Below are positions 15,493-23,829 of a DNA stretch of 30,010 nt, in pieces; position 1 is the stretch's first letter; the number at the start of each line of letters is the position of its first letter. The notes below the pieces were generated by a model. It did not search any database. It saw only the letters and a list, made by a program, of their open reading frames with translations, and was not told where the DNA came from. Source of the DNA: Bacteroidales bacterium UBA3389 (lineage in GTDB: Bacteria; Bacteroidota; Bacteroidia; Bacteroidales; P3); NCBI GenBank assembly GCA_002358835.1, contig DEPP01000116.1:33693-63702 (forward strand), in the 5' to 3' direction. The translations under genes were made by a program, and so were the position numbers.

Positions 15493-16284
15493 CTACAAAG
15501 AAATTACCAAACCGAATTCTGCAAACGGATCCAATGAAGCTGCGTGTTCCAAGTCTGTCATTTCGATTGATTCGTCGAATCCGCCATTTATGTAAGCTCC
15601 GTTAAAGTCGTCTTTGTATCCCATTTCGTATGCAACTCCCGCATGAAACTTCAATTTCAATCTTGGCGTGATGTCTTGCATGAAACCAAGCTTTGCTTTT
15701 GCTGTAGGTATGAAACGGGTAACTTTTATTTCATCAAAATTCTTTTGAATGAAGATTACGTTGTCTAATTCAAAGTCTTTTTCGCCTATCATCATGTTTA
15801 CACCCGCGTCAATACCGAGATAGATACTTGTATTTTTGATATTGTAATGTATATTGGCGTTTAACATTAGCGGAACATAAGTGTAGGATTTGAATCTGTC
15901 GATAATGATTTCGTGTCTTGCACCTTCGGCATTGCGTTCAACTGACGCACCTCTGAAAAACAAAACTCCACTGTATCCTCCGAAAGATGTAGTAAAATTA
16001 GGATTGGTTTTCCAATGACGTAACTTGTATTGATAAGCCAAAGTCAAGCCTGCACTGAACGGATTTGTGTTTACATAGTTTTGAGTTATTGTATAACTTC
16101 CTGCAATGTTTACAGACAAAAGATGTTCCGGTACATGGCGATTCCATTGTGCATTTCTCCAGTCCGGATACTTGATTTCTGATCTAGCCGAATTTGAATT
16201 AGAAAAATCGTTTTTTGAATTTGTTGTAGCGTTTGCTGAATTGAAGATCATCAACAAAGCAGCGATTGTAATTATTCTTTTCAT
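15493..16284 (-). CDS. Secreted outer-membrane beta-barrel-type protein
   Basis: The 263-residue product starts with a signal peptide (MKRIITIAALLMIFNSANA, 1-19). After a polar stretch, alternating hydrophobic and aromatic strands run from about 55 to the end (for example AGLTLAYQYKLRHW, YVPLMLNANIHYNI, KFHAGVAYEMGY). The chain closes with FAEFGLVISL, the kind of terminal strand seen in Bacteroidota barrel proteins. This fits an 8- to 10-strand barrel of the PorT/OmpW-like kind; no ligand or partner is indicated. It is the first gene of a three-gene unit with rsmE and DUF4159, with a well-formed promoter at 16322-16352. Confidence 0.75.
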   Translation of the reverse strand: MKRIITIAALLMIFNSANATTNSKNDFSNSNSARSEIKYPDWRNAQWNRHVPEHLLSVNIAGSYTITQNYVNTNPFSAGLTLAYQYKLRHWKTNPNFTTSFGGYSGVLFFRGASVERNAEGARHEIIIDRFKSYTYVPLMLNANIHYNIKNTSIYLGIDAGVNMMIGEKDFELDNVIFIQKNFDEIKVTRFIPTAKAKLGFMQDITPRLKLKFHAGVAYEMGYKDDFNGAYINGGFDESIEMTDLEHAASLDPFAEFGLVISL

Positions 16285-16321
16285 CAGTATTCTCTTTTTT
16301 GTTTATACGAAATTGAAAGTC

Positions 16322-16352
16322 CAAAATTACAAATAAAAGCAATACGAGCAAA
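16322..16352 (-). promoter_or_regulatory. Bacteroidota-type promoter of the barrel-rsmE-DUF4159 unit
   Basis: On the minus strand, TTTG (16349-16352) is followed after exactly 19 bases by TAATTTTG (16322-16329), a full match to the TTTG-N19-TAnnTTTG layout. Transcription would start near 16318, about 34 bases before the ATG at 16284. Confidence 0.75.
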
Positions 16353-16460
16353 ATTTTTTTCGCTTTTTCGTTAGTTTTTTACTTTTTTTCGCTGAAATAA
16401 AACAATAAGGGGGCTTTTTCCGTTTCAATTTGAAGTTAATGAATTAAAAAAAGAAATATC

Positions 16461-17402
16461 ATGAATACAAGAATAACAGAATTGTTTTCAATAGACTTTC
16501 CTGTGATTGCAGGAGGTATGGTATGGTGTAGCGGTTGGAGATTAGCTGCAGCAGTAAGCAATAGTGGTGGATTAGGTTTGATCGGAGCAGGTTCAATGAC
16601 GCCCGAATTGCTTGCTGAACATATAGAATTGTGTCGAAAAGCCACCGATAAGGTTTTTGGAGTTAATATTCCGTTGATGAATCCCAATAGTGCAAAACAC
16701 ATAGATTGCGTTATAGAACATAGAGTCCCAGTAGTGTTTACCTCAGCCGGAAATCCTGCTCTTTATACTCAAAGACTGAAAGAGGCAGGCTGTAAAGTGG
16801 TTCACATAGTTGCCAACGAGAAATTTGCACTCAAAGCACAGAATGCAGGTTGTGATGCAGTGGTTGCAGAAGGCTTTGAAGCAGGTGGACATAACGGTAA
16901 AGAGGAAACAACAACCCTTGTGTTGATTCGCCAACTTGCTGATGTGTTGCAAATACCGCTGATTGCGGCAGGAGGAATTGCAAGTGGAGAACAAATGGCG
17001 GCTGTAATGGCAATGGGAGCCGATGGAGTGCAAGTGGGAAGTGCATTTGCGGTTGCAAAAGAGAGTTCGGCACATGAAGCATTCAAAAAAGCAGTTTTTG
17101 AATCAAAAGAAGGTGAAACGAAGTTATTTATGCGTAAACTCTCACCTACAAGATTATTAAAGGGTACTTTCTTCGATCAAATCGCAAAAGCGGAAGCAGA
17201 GGGTGCAAGTGCCGAAGAATTGCTTCAAATAATTGGAGTGGGAAGAACAAAGAAAGGAATGTTCGAAGGCAATTTGGAAGAAGGTGAATTGGAAATCGGA
17301 CAAGTTGCTTCTATGTTAAACGAAGAAAAGTCTGTGGAAGAAATTTTCGAATCTTTCCGTCAAGGTTTTGCAAAGGCGAAAGAGCGTCTTCAACAAATGT
17401 AA
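16461..17402 (+). CDS. FabK / nitronate monooxygenase family flavoprotein
   Basis: The 313-residue product is an FMN-binding TIM barrel of the family that holds FabK enoyl-ACP reductase and nitronate monooxygenase. The N-terminus has FPVIAGGMVWCSG near 13-25 and SNSGGLGLIGAG near 33-44. The FMN site continues with FGVNIPL near 66-72, and EAGGH near 140-144 carries the catalytic histidine H144 before AAGGIA and GADGVQVGSAF. The EGxEAGGHxG form resembles FabK, so a role in the last step of fatty-acid elongation is possible, but nitronate oxidation cannot be excluded from sequence alone. The glycogen fusion gene begins seven bases after its stop. Confidence 0.82.
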   Translation: MNTRITELFSIDFPVIAGGMVWCSGWRLAAAVSNSGGLGLIGAGSMTPELLAEHIELCRKATDKVFGVNIPLMNPNSAKHIDCVIEHRVPVVFTSAGNPALYTQRLKEAGCKVVHIVANEKFALKAQNAGCDAVVAEGFEAGGHNGKEETTTLVLIRQLADVLQIPLIAAGGIASGEQMAAVMAMGADGVQVGSAFAVAKESSAHEAFKKAVFESKEGETKLFMRKLSPTRLLKGTFFDQIAKAEAEGASAEELLQIIGVGRTKKGMFEGNLEEGELEIGQVASMLNEEKSVEEIFESFRQGFAKAKERLQQM

Positions 17403-17409
17403 TAATATT

Positions 17410-20400
17410 ATGAAAAGCCCTGATTTTATTTTCGAAGTAAGTTGGGAGGTTTGCAATAAAGTAGGCGGAATACACACTGTTGTTTCTACCAAAGCGAAAT
17501 CTCTTTGTAAGAAATTTGCTTCAAATTACATATTGATAGGTCCTGATATTTGTAAGGATGAAACAGTTGTTCAGGAATTTGAACAAGAAGAACATATGTT
17601 GCCTTATTGGGTTGAATATGCTCGAAACAAGGAATTGAAATTTCGAATAGGCAGATGGAAATCATTAGAAGACCAACCTACTGTCATATTGGTTGATTTT
17701 ACCCAATACTTTAACCGAAAGGATGAGATATTTGCCGAATTGTGGGCGGATTATTCATTGGATAGTATTACCGGAGGTTGGGATTATATTGAGCCATGTT
17801 TGTTCGGATATGCAGCTGCAAAGATTATCGAAAGTTATTATGAGTTTTATTTCGATGCAAGTAACACTGCAGTAGCTCAATTCCACGAATGGATGACAGG
17901 AAGCGGAGTTCTGTATCTTAAAAAGAGATGTCCGCAGATTGCAACCGCATTTACAACTCATGCAACAGTGTTAGGACGTGCATTGGCAGGCAATCGAATG
18001 CCTTTGTATGGAGAATTGGAAAACTATAATCCCGATTCGATTGCTTCGCAATTTAATTTGAGGGCAAAACAATCATTAGAAAAATTATCGGCACAAAATT
18101 CCGATGTATTCACGGTAGTAAGCGGAATAACAGATACAGAATGCGCAAGATTCTTTGCAAAGAAGGCTGACTTTATTACTCCAAACGGTTTCGAAAATTC
18201 AATGGTGCCTGACGAGAATACTCAAAGCGAAATCAGAAAAAGGGTAAGAGAAAAAATACTATCAACACTTGCTGTATTAAGTGGCGTAAAACTTTCCGAA
18301 GATGCTTTGTTTGTTTTGAATTCAGGAAGATATGAGTTCTATAATAAAGGAATCGATGTGTTTATTGATGCACTTGGTAAACTGAATCGAGAAAATAACG
18401 AAAAGGAAATAGTAGCTGTGATTGCTGTCCCTGCACACCATATTTCGCCTGTTTTGAATGCCGAAAAACAAAACAAAGAAACAATTTATCAGAATCAAGA
18501 TTCGCTCGAACGAAATCAAGATTTAATTTTCCAAAATCAAGACTCAGATTCTTACCTCAAATACACAACTCACAGACTCTTTGACAGTGGAAACGATTCC
18601 GTGGTAAAAAGATTGAGAGAGTGCGGTTTGGATAATTCCGAATCATCGAAAGTGAAAGTGCTTTTTGTTCCCTCTTATCTGAATGGGGCAGATGGTGTTT
18701 TCGATGAAAAGTATTTTGATTTTCTTCAAGCGTTTGACTTGACAGTATTCCCATCCTATTACGAGCCTTGGGGATATACGCCTATGGAAAGTATAGCTTT
18801 CGGAGTACCAACCTTGACAACAACTTTGGCAGGTTTCGGATTGTGGATGCAGGATAAGGTGTCGAAAGACGGAAAGACAGTAAGGATAGTTCCGAGAACG
18901 GATTTCGATTATGAGAACTGTGTAGCTGAAATAGCAGAATACATAAAGGAATACTCCGAAACTTCGGTTGAAGAAAGAAAAACGATAAAACAGCAATGCA
19001 AAATTCTGAGTGATACTGTTGTTTGGGAGAAAATGGTCGAGAATTACTATGAAGCATACGATTTTGCTTTGAATAAAGCGGCTCAAAGGCAAGAAATGTT
19101 CAAACACAAACAAGCCGTGTTTGAATGTTGTGGCAATATAAAACCTAAGAGTTTCAATACGGCACATTGGCGTAAGGTTTTCTTTCGTCAGCAATTGCCA
19201 AAGAGATTGGCAGGGCTTGAAAAACTCAGTCAGAATCTTTGGTGGAGTTGGAACAAAGAGGCGTATGAGTTATTCGAAAGCATAGATGCGGAAAAGTTTG
19301 CTTTGTGCAGTCATAATCCTTTGTCGCTTTTGGAAAGTCTTTCGTTGGATGATGTGGACAGACTTTTGAGAGATGAGGTCTTTTTGGCTAAAATGGATAA
19401 TGTGGAAAAAGACTTTGACGCTTATATGCAGAAACAAGTATTCTCGAACGATGAAATGATTGCGTACTTCAGCATGGAGTATGGAATAGATGATTGTTTG
19501 AAAATATTTTCAGGAGGATTAGGAATCTTGGCAGGGGATTATCTCAAGCAGGCAAGCGATTCTGCAAAGAACATTATCGGAATCGGTTTGCTCTATCGCT
19601 ATGGTTATTTCACTCAACGCATAACTCATCAAGGTGAACAGCAGTGTGAATATCACGCACAAAAGTTTTCGCATCTTCCTCTCAAAGCTGTGCGAAACGA
19701 AAAAGGGGAATGGTGCAAGGTTTCTTTGACTTTGCCGGGAAGAAATTTGGAGGCGAAGATTTGGAGAATAGATGTAGGAAGAGTGCCTCTTTATTTGCTT
19801 GATACCGATGTTGAAAGCAATAGTGAGGAAGATAGATTCATAAGCAGCAGACTTTATGGCGGAGATTCCGAAAACAGATTAAAACAAGAGATTTTGCTGG
19901 GTATGGGTGGTGTAAAGTTGATTAAAGAACTTTCTTTGCCTGTAAGCCTGTATCATAACAATGAAGGACATGCCGCTTTTTCTTCCTTGGAGAGAATGAA
20001 ACAATATTTGCAAACACAAAAATACACATACGCTCAAGCCAAAGAGTTAGTCAGAGCAACTACTCTTTTTACCACTCATACGCCTGTTGCTGCGGGACAT
20101 GATATGTTTGAGGAAGGATTGCTAAGAGCATATATGGGATATTTTGCAGAGCGTTTGACAATATCATGGCAGGAATTTATGAACCTCGGACGCATGGATG
20201 AAAACGATGGAACAAAGTTTTCGATGAGCGTTTTGGCAATGAATTTTTCTGCACAAGTGAATGCAGTCAGTCTTATTCACAGAGATGTCAGTCGAAAGAT
20301 GTTTGCTCCGCTTTATAAGGGGTATTTCCCTGATGAATTATACATTGACTATGTTACAAACGGAGTTCATAATCTTACTTGGACGTCTCAATCGTGGCAA

Positions 20401-21684
20401 AAACTGTATCGAGATACTTTTTCTGAAGATTATCTTGCTGATGTTTCGAATCAAAATTATTGGAATAAAATAAAATCGGTTGATAACTCTGTTTTGTGGC
20501 AATTACATAAGAAAGAAAAAGAATCACTTGTTGAATTTATCAAATCAAGACTTCAAAAAGAATATACTTTGCGAGCAGAGAATCCGCAGGTTTACTTTGA
20601 GACAATAAAGAAATTTGATTCCGAAAAACTGACTGTTGGATTTGCACGCAGATTTGCAACATACAAAAGAGCCGATTTGTTGTTTTCTAATCTCGATAAG
20701 TTGAAAGAAATTGTCGATAAGGGCGTTCAGTTTGTTTTTGCAGGCAAAGCACACCCTCAAGACAAAGCCGGAGCGGATTTGATACGAAGAATAATTGAGG
20801 TAAGTCGCATGCCACAATTCTTAGGCAGCATTATATTTATCGAAAACTATGATATGTCTGTTGCCAAACGCTTAGTTAGTGGAGTGGATCTTTGGTTGAA
20901 TTTGCCGACACGTCCTTTGGAAGCATCAGGAACAAGTGGCGAAAAAGCGGTTATGAATGGTGTTGTGAATTTTTCTGTTTTGGACGGATGGTGGGCTGAA
21001 GGCTATCGAGAGGATGCAGGATGGGCTTTGCCGAAAGAAGTAATCAATCCATCGAATGACTATCAGAACGCTTTCGATGCACAGATGTTGTATGATATTT
21101 TCTTATCGGAAATAATTCCTGCTTACTATCAGCGAAATCAAAACGATGTGAGCGACATTTGGTGTGAAAAAATGAAAAACACGATTGCAGATATAGCTCC
21201 GCATTATACGATGAAACGTCAGTTGGATGACTATTACGATAAATTCTATTCAAAAATGCTTATCCGTAAACAACTTTTGGAAACTGCCGATGCTTCAATT
21301 GCAAAAGATTATGCTTTGTGGAAAGAAAATGTTTCGAGATTTTGGGACTCTGTTCAGCCGATAGAGTTCAAGTATCCGCACTCCGAAAGGGAAGCATTGA
21401 GCGTAAGAGATGAATTTTCTTTGGAAGTTGTCTTGTACATAGCCGAATTGAAAGCAAGCGAAGTGGGAGTGGAGTTGATTATGGCTAATAAAGAGAATGA
21501 GCAAGTAATGACTTATAGCGAAATTATACCGTTTGAGTTGATTGAAAGCGGAAACAAAAAAGCTCGTTATCGGGTTTTGATAAAAGCACCTGTTGCTGGA
21601 GTACATGATTACGCCATAAGGATTTATCCTCATTGTGAGTTGATGCCTCATCGTCAAGATTTCCCGCTTGTAAAGTGGATTTAA
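17410..21684 (+). CDS. Fused glycogen synthase (GT3-like) and alpha-glucan phosphorylase (GT35)
   Basis: One frame of 1424 residues joins two opposing enzymes of glycogen metabolism. Residues 1 to about 560 match the Bacteroides-type glycogen synthase: KVGGIHTVVSTKAK at 17-30, THATVLGR near 183-190, and the E-x7-E pair E452/E460 in YEPWGYTPMES. Residues about 580 to 1424 match the short-type alpha-glucan phosphorylase: SGGLGILAGD near 701-710, YHNNEGHAAF near 848-857, and EASGTSGEKAVMNG at 1171-1184, where K1179 is the likely PLP lysine. No stop or frameshift lies between them. Residues 355-382 are four heptads coded by a 21-base array, in a loop before the conserved VKVLFVPSYLNG. I start at the ATG at 17410, seven bases after the flavoprotein gene. 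Both active sites look intact. Confidence 0.93.
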   Translation: MKSPDFIFEVSWEVCNKVGGIHTVVSTKAKSLCKKFASNYILIGPDICKDETVVQEFEQEEHMLPYWVEYARNKELKFRIGRWKSLEDQPTVILVDFTQYFNRKDEIFAELWADYSLDSITGGWDYIEPCLFGYAAAKIIESYYEFYFDASNTAVAQFHEWMTGSGVLYLKKRCPQIATAFTTHATVLGRALAGNRMPLYGELENYNPDSIASQFNLRAKQSLEKLSAQNSDVFTVVSGITDTECARFFAKKADFITPNGFENSMVPDENTQSEIRKRVREKILSTLAVLSGVKLSEDALFVLNSGRYEFYNKGIDVFIDALGKLNRENNEKEIVAVIAVPAHHISPVLNAEKQNKETIYQNQDSLERNQDLIFQNQDSDSYLKYTTHRLFDSGNDSVVKRLRECGLDNSESSKVKVLFVPSYLNGADGVFDEKYFDFLQAFDLTVFPSYYEPWGYTPMESIAFGVPTLTTTLAGFGLWMQDKVSKDGKTVRIVPRTDFDYENCVAEIAEYIKEYSETSVEERKTIKQQCKILSDTVVWEKMVENYYEAYDFALNKAAQRQEMFKHKQAVFECCGNIKPKSFNTAHWRKVFFRQQLPKRLAGLEKLSQNLWWSWNKEAYELFESIDAEKFALCSHNPLSLLESLSLDDVDRLLRDEVFLAKMDNVEKDFDAYMQKQVFSNDEMIAYFSMEYGIDDCLKIFSGGLGILAGDYLKQASDSAKNIIGIGLLYRYGYFTQRITHQGEQQCEYHAQKFSHLPLKAVRNEKGEWCKVSLTLPGRNLEAKIWRIDVGRVPLYLLDTDVESNSEEDRFISSRLYGGDSENRLKQEILLGMGGVKLIKELSLPVSLYHNNEGHAAFSSLERMKQYLQTQKYTYAQAKELVRATTLFTTHTPVAAGHDMFEEGLLRAYMGYFAERLTISWQEFMNLGRMDENDGTKFSMSVLAMNFSAQVNAVSLIHRDVSRKMFAPLYKGYFPDELYIDYVTNGVHNLTWTSQSWQKLYRDTFSEDYLADVSNQNYWNKIKSVDNSVLWQLHKKEKESLVEFIKSRLQKEYTLRAENPQVYFETIKKFDSEKLTVGFARRFATYKRADLLFSNLDKLKEIVDKGVQFVFAGKAHPQDKAGADLIRRIIEVSRMPQFLGSIIFIENYDMSVAKRLVSGVDLWLNLPTRPLEASGTSGEKAVMNGVVNFSVLDGWWAEGYREDAGWALPKEVINPSNDYQNAFDAQMLYDIFLSEIIPAYYQRNQNDVSDIWCEKMKNTIADIAPHYTMKRQLDDYYDKFYSKMLIRKQLLETADASIAKDYALWKENVSRFWDSVQPIEFKYPHSEREALSVRDEFSLEVVLYIAELKASEVGVELIMANKENEQVMTYSEIIPFELIESGNKKARYRVLIKAPVAGVHDYAIRIYPHCELMPHRQDFPLVKWI
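18470..18542 (+). repeat. 21-base-period array, locus B, inside the synthase domain
   Basis: Cores AAAACAAAGA, AGAATCAAGA, GAAATCAAGA and AAAATCAAGA begin at 18470, 18491, 18512 and 18533, exactly 21 apart. The period is seven codons, so the array reads in frame as heptads that mostly begin N-Q-D. The spacer between the second and third units is a near-palindrome, TTCGCTCGAACGAA, which reappears as TTCGAGCGAA in array A. Confidence 0.85.
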
Positions 21685-21695
21685 CATAAACGAAT

Positions 21696-21758
21696 GCCGA
21701 TTGCCTTCAAATAATGATTTGATTTGTTGTAATCATTGTTTGAAGGCAATCGGCGTTT
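21696..21758 (+). terminator. Strong intrinsic terminator after the glycogen fusion gene
   Basis: A perfect 16-bp stem (GCCGATTGCCTTCAAA at 21696-21711 with its complement at 21739-21754) continues through one T-G pair into seven more pairs (21713-21719 with 21731-21737), giving 24 bp with an 11-base loop. GTTTT follows. It starts 12 bases after the stop. Confidence 0.9.
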
Positions 21759-21819
21759 TATTGATAGCCTTGTTCCGAATAAGCTTTCGATTTATCCAAA
21801 CAATATTTTTTTTCTTTGT

Positions 21820-21852
21820 TTTGAGTTTCTAATGATTTAATTCTTATCTTTG
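21820..21852 (+). promoter_or_regulatory. Promoter of the SAM hydrolase gene
   Basis: TTTG at 21820-21823 is followed after 21 bases by TATCTTTG at 21845-21852, a full TAnnTTTG match. Transcription would begin near 21856, about 30 bases before the ATG. The in-frame TTG at 21850 lies inside this box and is therefore not the start codon. Confidence 0.7.
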
Positions 21853-21885
21853 CAATCCATTTTTCAAACGACAGAATTTACGCAT

Positions 21886-22689
21886 ATGCAAATTGTAACA
21901 TTGACAACGGATTGGGGATACTCGGATTACTACATCGGAGTTGTGAAAGGAAGATTGTATTCTACAATTGAAGATGTCAATGTTGTGGATATTACACACA
22001 ATATCAGAAAATATGATTTGCTTGCAGCGGCTTTTGTAGTCAAAAATGCGTGTTTGGAATACCCAGAAGGTACTATTCATATTATCGATGTGGATAGCTA
22101 TGAGACAGTGAAAAAAGAAGGAGAGGATAGAGATAGATCTTTCATTGCTGTCAAATATAGGGGACAATATTACATTTGTGTCGATAATGGTTTGCCTTCT
22201 ATTGTGTTTGAAGATGATGAGGTTGAGATTGTGCAAATCACTTCTTTCAATGAGTCCAACTATTTTACGTTTGCGGCTTTGGATCTGTTTGTAAAGATTG
22301 CAAAAAACATAGCAGTATCGAAACAAATCGACTTTTTGGGTATCAAACGTGATAAATTCATCAACAAAATCACTAAGCCGTATCCGATAATCGAAAGAGA
22401 TAGAATAGTAACCGAAGTAATATACATCGATGGTTATGGAAACGCATTTCTGAATATAACAGACGAGATGTTCAAAAATGCTTTGAATGGGCGAGGTTTT
22501 GAAATCGTTATCGATAAAAGGGCTACCGTTAATAAGTTATCCCAATCCTATGCCGACGCAACAAAAACCGATACGGTAATGCTTACAATCAGTGCAACAG
22601 GTGCCTTACAGCTTGCAATAAAAAAAGGAAGCGTTCAAAAGTTGCTTGGTTTGAGAGTTGGCAGCAGTGTGGTTATCGATATAGTGTAA
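21886..22689 (+). CDS. SAM hydroxide adenosyltransferase / SAM hydrolase (DUF62)
   Basis: The 267-residue product belongs to the DUF62 family, which includes fluorinase and chlorinase; most bacterial members use water and split SAM into adenosine and methionine. The N-terminus LTTDWGYSDYYIGVVKG (6-22) has the adenosine-binding aspartate, ITHNIRKYD near 45-53 and HIIDVD near 74-79 are typical, and NGLPSIVF plus IYIDGYGNAFLNI mark the second half. The chlorinase-specific insertion is not seen, so hydrolysis is the best guess. The ATG at 21886 opens the conserved MQIVTLTTD block. The gene is monocistronic between a strong terminator and a convergent lipoprotein gene only 16 bases away. Confidence 0.88.
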   Translation: MQIVTLTTDWGYSDYYIGVVKGRLYSTIEDVNVVDITHNIRKYDLLAAAFVVKNACLEYPEGTIHIIDVDSYETVKKEGEDRDRSFIAVKYRGQYYICVDNGLPSIVFEDDEVEIVQITSFNESNYFTFAALDLFVKIAKNIAVSKQIDFLGIKRDKFINKITKPYPIIERDRIVTEVIYIDGYGNAFLNITDEMFKNALNGRGFEIVIDKRATVNKLSQSYADATKTDTVMLTISATGALQLAIKKGSVQKLLGLRVGSSVVIDIV

Positions 22690-22705
22690 AGTTATCAAAA
22701 AGTTT

Positions 22706-23608
22706 TTATTTGTTTGATTTTATAAAATCGCTGATTTGTTTTATCGCTTCTATACTTCTAAGTGTTTGACAGTCGGTAAGGGAACTTTCTATTCCCATAA
22801 CTTTGTTTTCTTTTACAGCTTTGAGTTTGTTGTATGGAGATGTTGAAACAAATCTTTTCAAGTCTTCTTTTCTTACTATTATGAAATCGGGCTGTCTTGC
22901 AAAGATTACTTCCTTGCCAATTGACCATCCGTCCAAGTCTTTTGCCATATTTTCTCCACCTGCCAAAGTTATAATGTCATTGATAAAGGTATTGCCTCCT
23001 GCGGTATAATCTCCCATATCTCCAAATCCTACAACATAATAAACAATCGGTCTTTTACCTTGCGGAATTTGCTTTTCGATTTCTGCTATACTTTGTTTCA
23101 TTCCACCGATAAGGCTATCGCACAATTGTTCTTTGCCAAATATTCTACCCAATAAGCCAACCGTTTCATAAACATCGCTAATCTTTGATCTTTCTGGAAG
23201 ACACACTACATTCAATCCTAAATCCTCCATTCTCTCTACCATTTGTTTTGAAACCATTGAGGCAGTGAAAACAATATCGGGCTGAGAGGCTACAATCATT
23301 TCAAGACTTGCATCGCTGATTCCGCCCATCGATTTTATTTTTTCCGCTTCCGGAGGATATAGGCAAAAATCCGTTCTTCCGACCAATCGTTCTCCTTGCC
23401 CTAAATCGAAAAGCAGTTCGGTGATTCCAGGAGAGAGAGAAACAATTCTTTGAGGTTGTTTTTTTATTTGTTTGTCTCTGCCATAGTAGTCTTTGAAAGA
23501 TATATAGCTTTCGGATATTTGTTTTTTTGTGTCTTTGCTTTGACAAGAAAAGAATAGCATGCCGCTAAGTAACAATAAGATATGATTGAATCGAAAACTT
23601 TTTACCAT
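22706..23608 (-). CDS. ABC transporter substrate-binding lipoprotein, BtuF/FepB-like
   Basis: The 300-residue product starts with a lipoprotein signal: MVKSFRF, hydrophobic LLLLSGMLFFS, then C22. The frame is open 54 bases further upstream, but the lipobox position fixes this start. The body is a periplasmic-binding fold of the helical-backbone class: QRIVSLSPGITELLFDLG and LVGRTDFCLYP near the N-lobe, then ASQPDIVF, and WSIGKEVIFARQPDFIIV in the C-lobe. This class carries cobalamin or iron siderophores. No permease or ATPase gene is nearby, so the ligand cannot be assigned. It is divergent from a barrel gene, with array C between. Confidence 0.85.
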   Translation of the reverse strand: MVKSFRFNHILLLLSGMLFFSCQSKDTKKQISESYISFKDYYGRDKQIKKQPQRIVSLSPGITELLFDLGQGERLVGRTDFCLYPPEAEKIKSMGGISDASLEMIVASQPDIVFTASMVSKQMVERMEDLGLNVVCLPERSKISDVYETVGLLGRIFGKEQLCDSLIGGMKQSIAEIEKQIPQGKRPIVYYVVGFGDMGDYTAGGNTFINDIITLAGGENMAKDLDGWSIGKEVIFARQPDFIIVRKEDLKRFVSTSPYNKLKAVKENKVMGIESSLTDCQTLRSIEAIKQISDFIKSNK

Positions 23609-23635
23609 AGTCAAAATCTGTGTTGTAATTTCCCG

Positions 23636-23643
23636 CAAAAGTA
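23636..23643 (-). promoter_or_regulatory. -7 box of the lipoprotein gene
   Basis: Read on the minus strand this is TACTTTTG, a TAnnTTTG match placed 28 bases before the chosen ATG. Upstream, TTTA at 23662-23665 is a poor -33 element after an 18-base gap. The box also supports the shorter start, since the longer frame would begin upstream of it. Confidence 0.5.
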
Positions 23644-23697
23644 AGAAAAAACTCATAATCATAAACCATTAAAATTGAATCTTTGTTTCGTTCGACT

Positions 23698-23749
23698 GAA
23701 ATCAAGAAAGAATTTTCTGAAATCAAGAAAGAAATTTACCAAATCAAGA
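23698..23749 (+). repeat. 21-base-period array, locus C
   Basis: Cores GAAATCAAGA at 23698, GAAATCAAGA at 23719 and CAAATCAAGA at 23740 are exactly 21 apart. A weak fourth, CAAAAGAATA (7 of 10), is in phase at 23761. An inverted TCTTTGTTTC at 23680-23689 precedes the array. The first two units share almost the whole 21-base sequence with units 3 and 4 of array A. It fills the gap between two divergent promoters. Confidence 0.85.
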
Positions 23750-23791
23750 AAGAAAAACGCCAAAAGAATATGCGGATAACGGAAAATGTAC

Positions 23792-23799
23792 TATATTTG
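23792..23799 (+). promoter_or_regulatory. -7 box of the barrel protein gene
   Basis: TATATTTG is a full match to TAnnTTTG, 30 bases before the ATG at 23830. The -33 element is not obvious; array C ends about 40 bases upstream. Confidence 0.55.
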
Positions 23800-23829
23800 C
23801 ACTCTTAAAGATAAAAACAAAAACGAGAT

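Noticed and set aside
18643..19194. Minus-strand open frame of 183 codons inside the glycogen fusion gene
   Set aside because: The plus-strand synthase domain is conserved here, and the opposite frame shows no domain.
23609..23662. N-terminal extension of the BtuF-like lipoprotein
   Set aside because: It would place the lipobox cysteine too far from the start and overlap the -7 box at 23636-23643.
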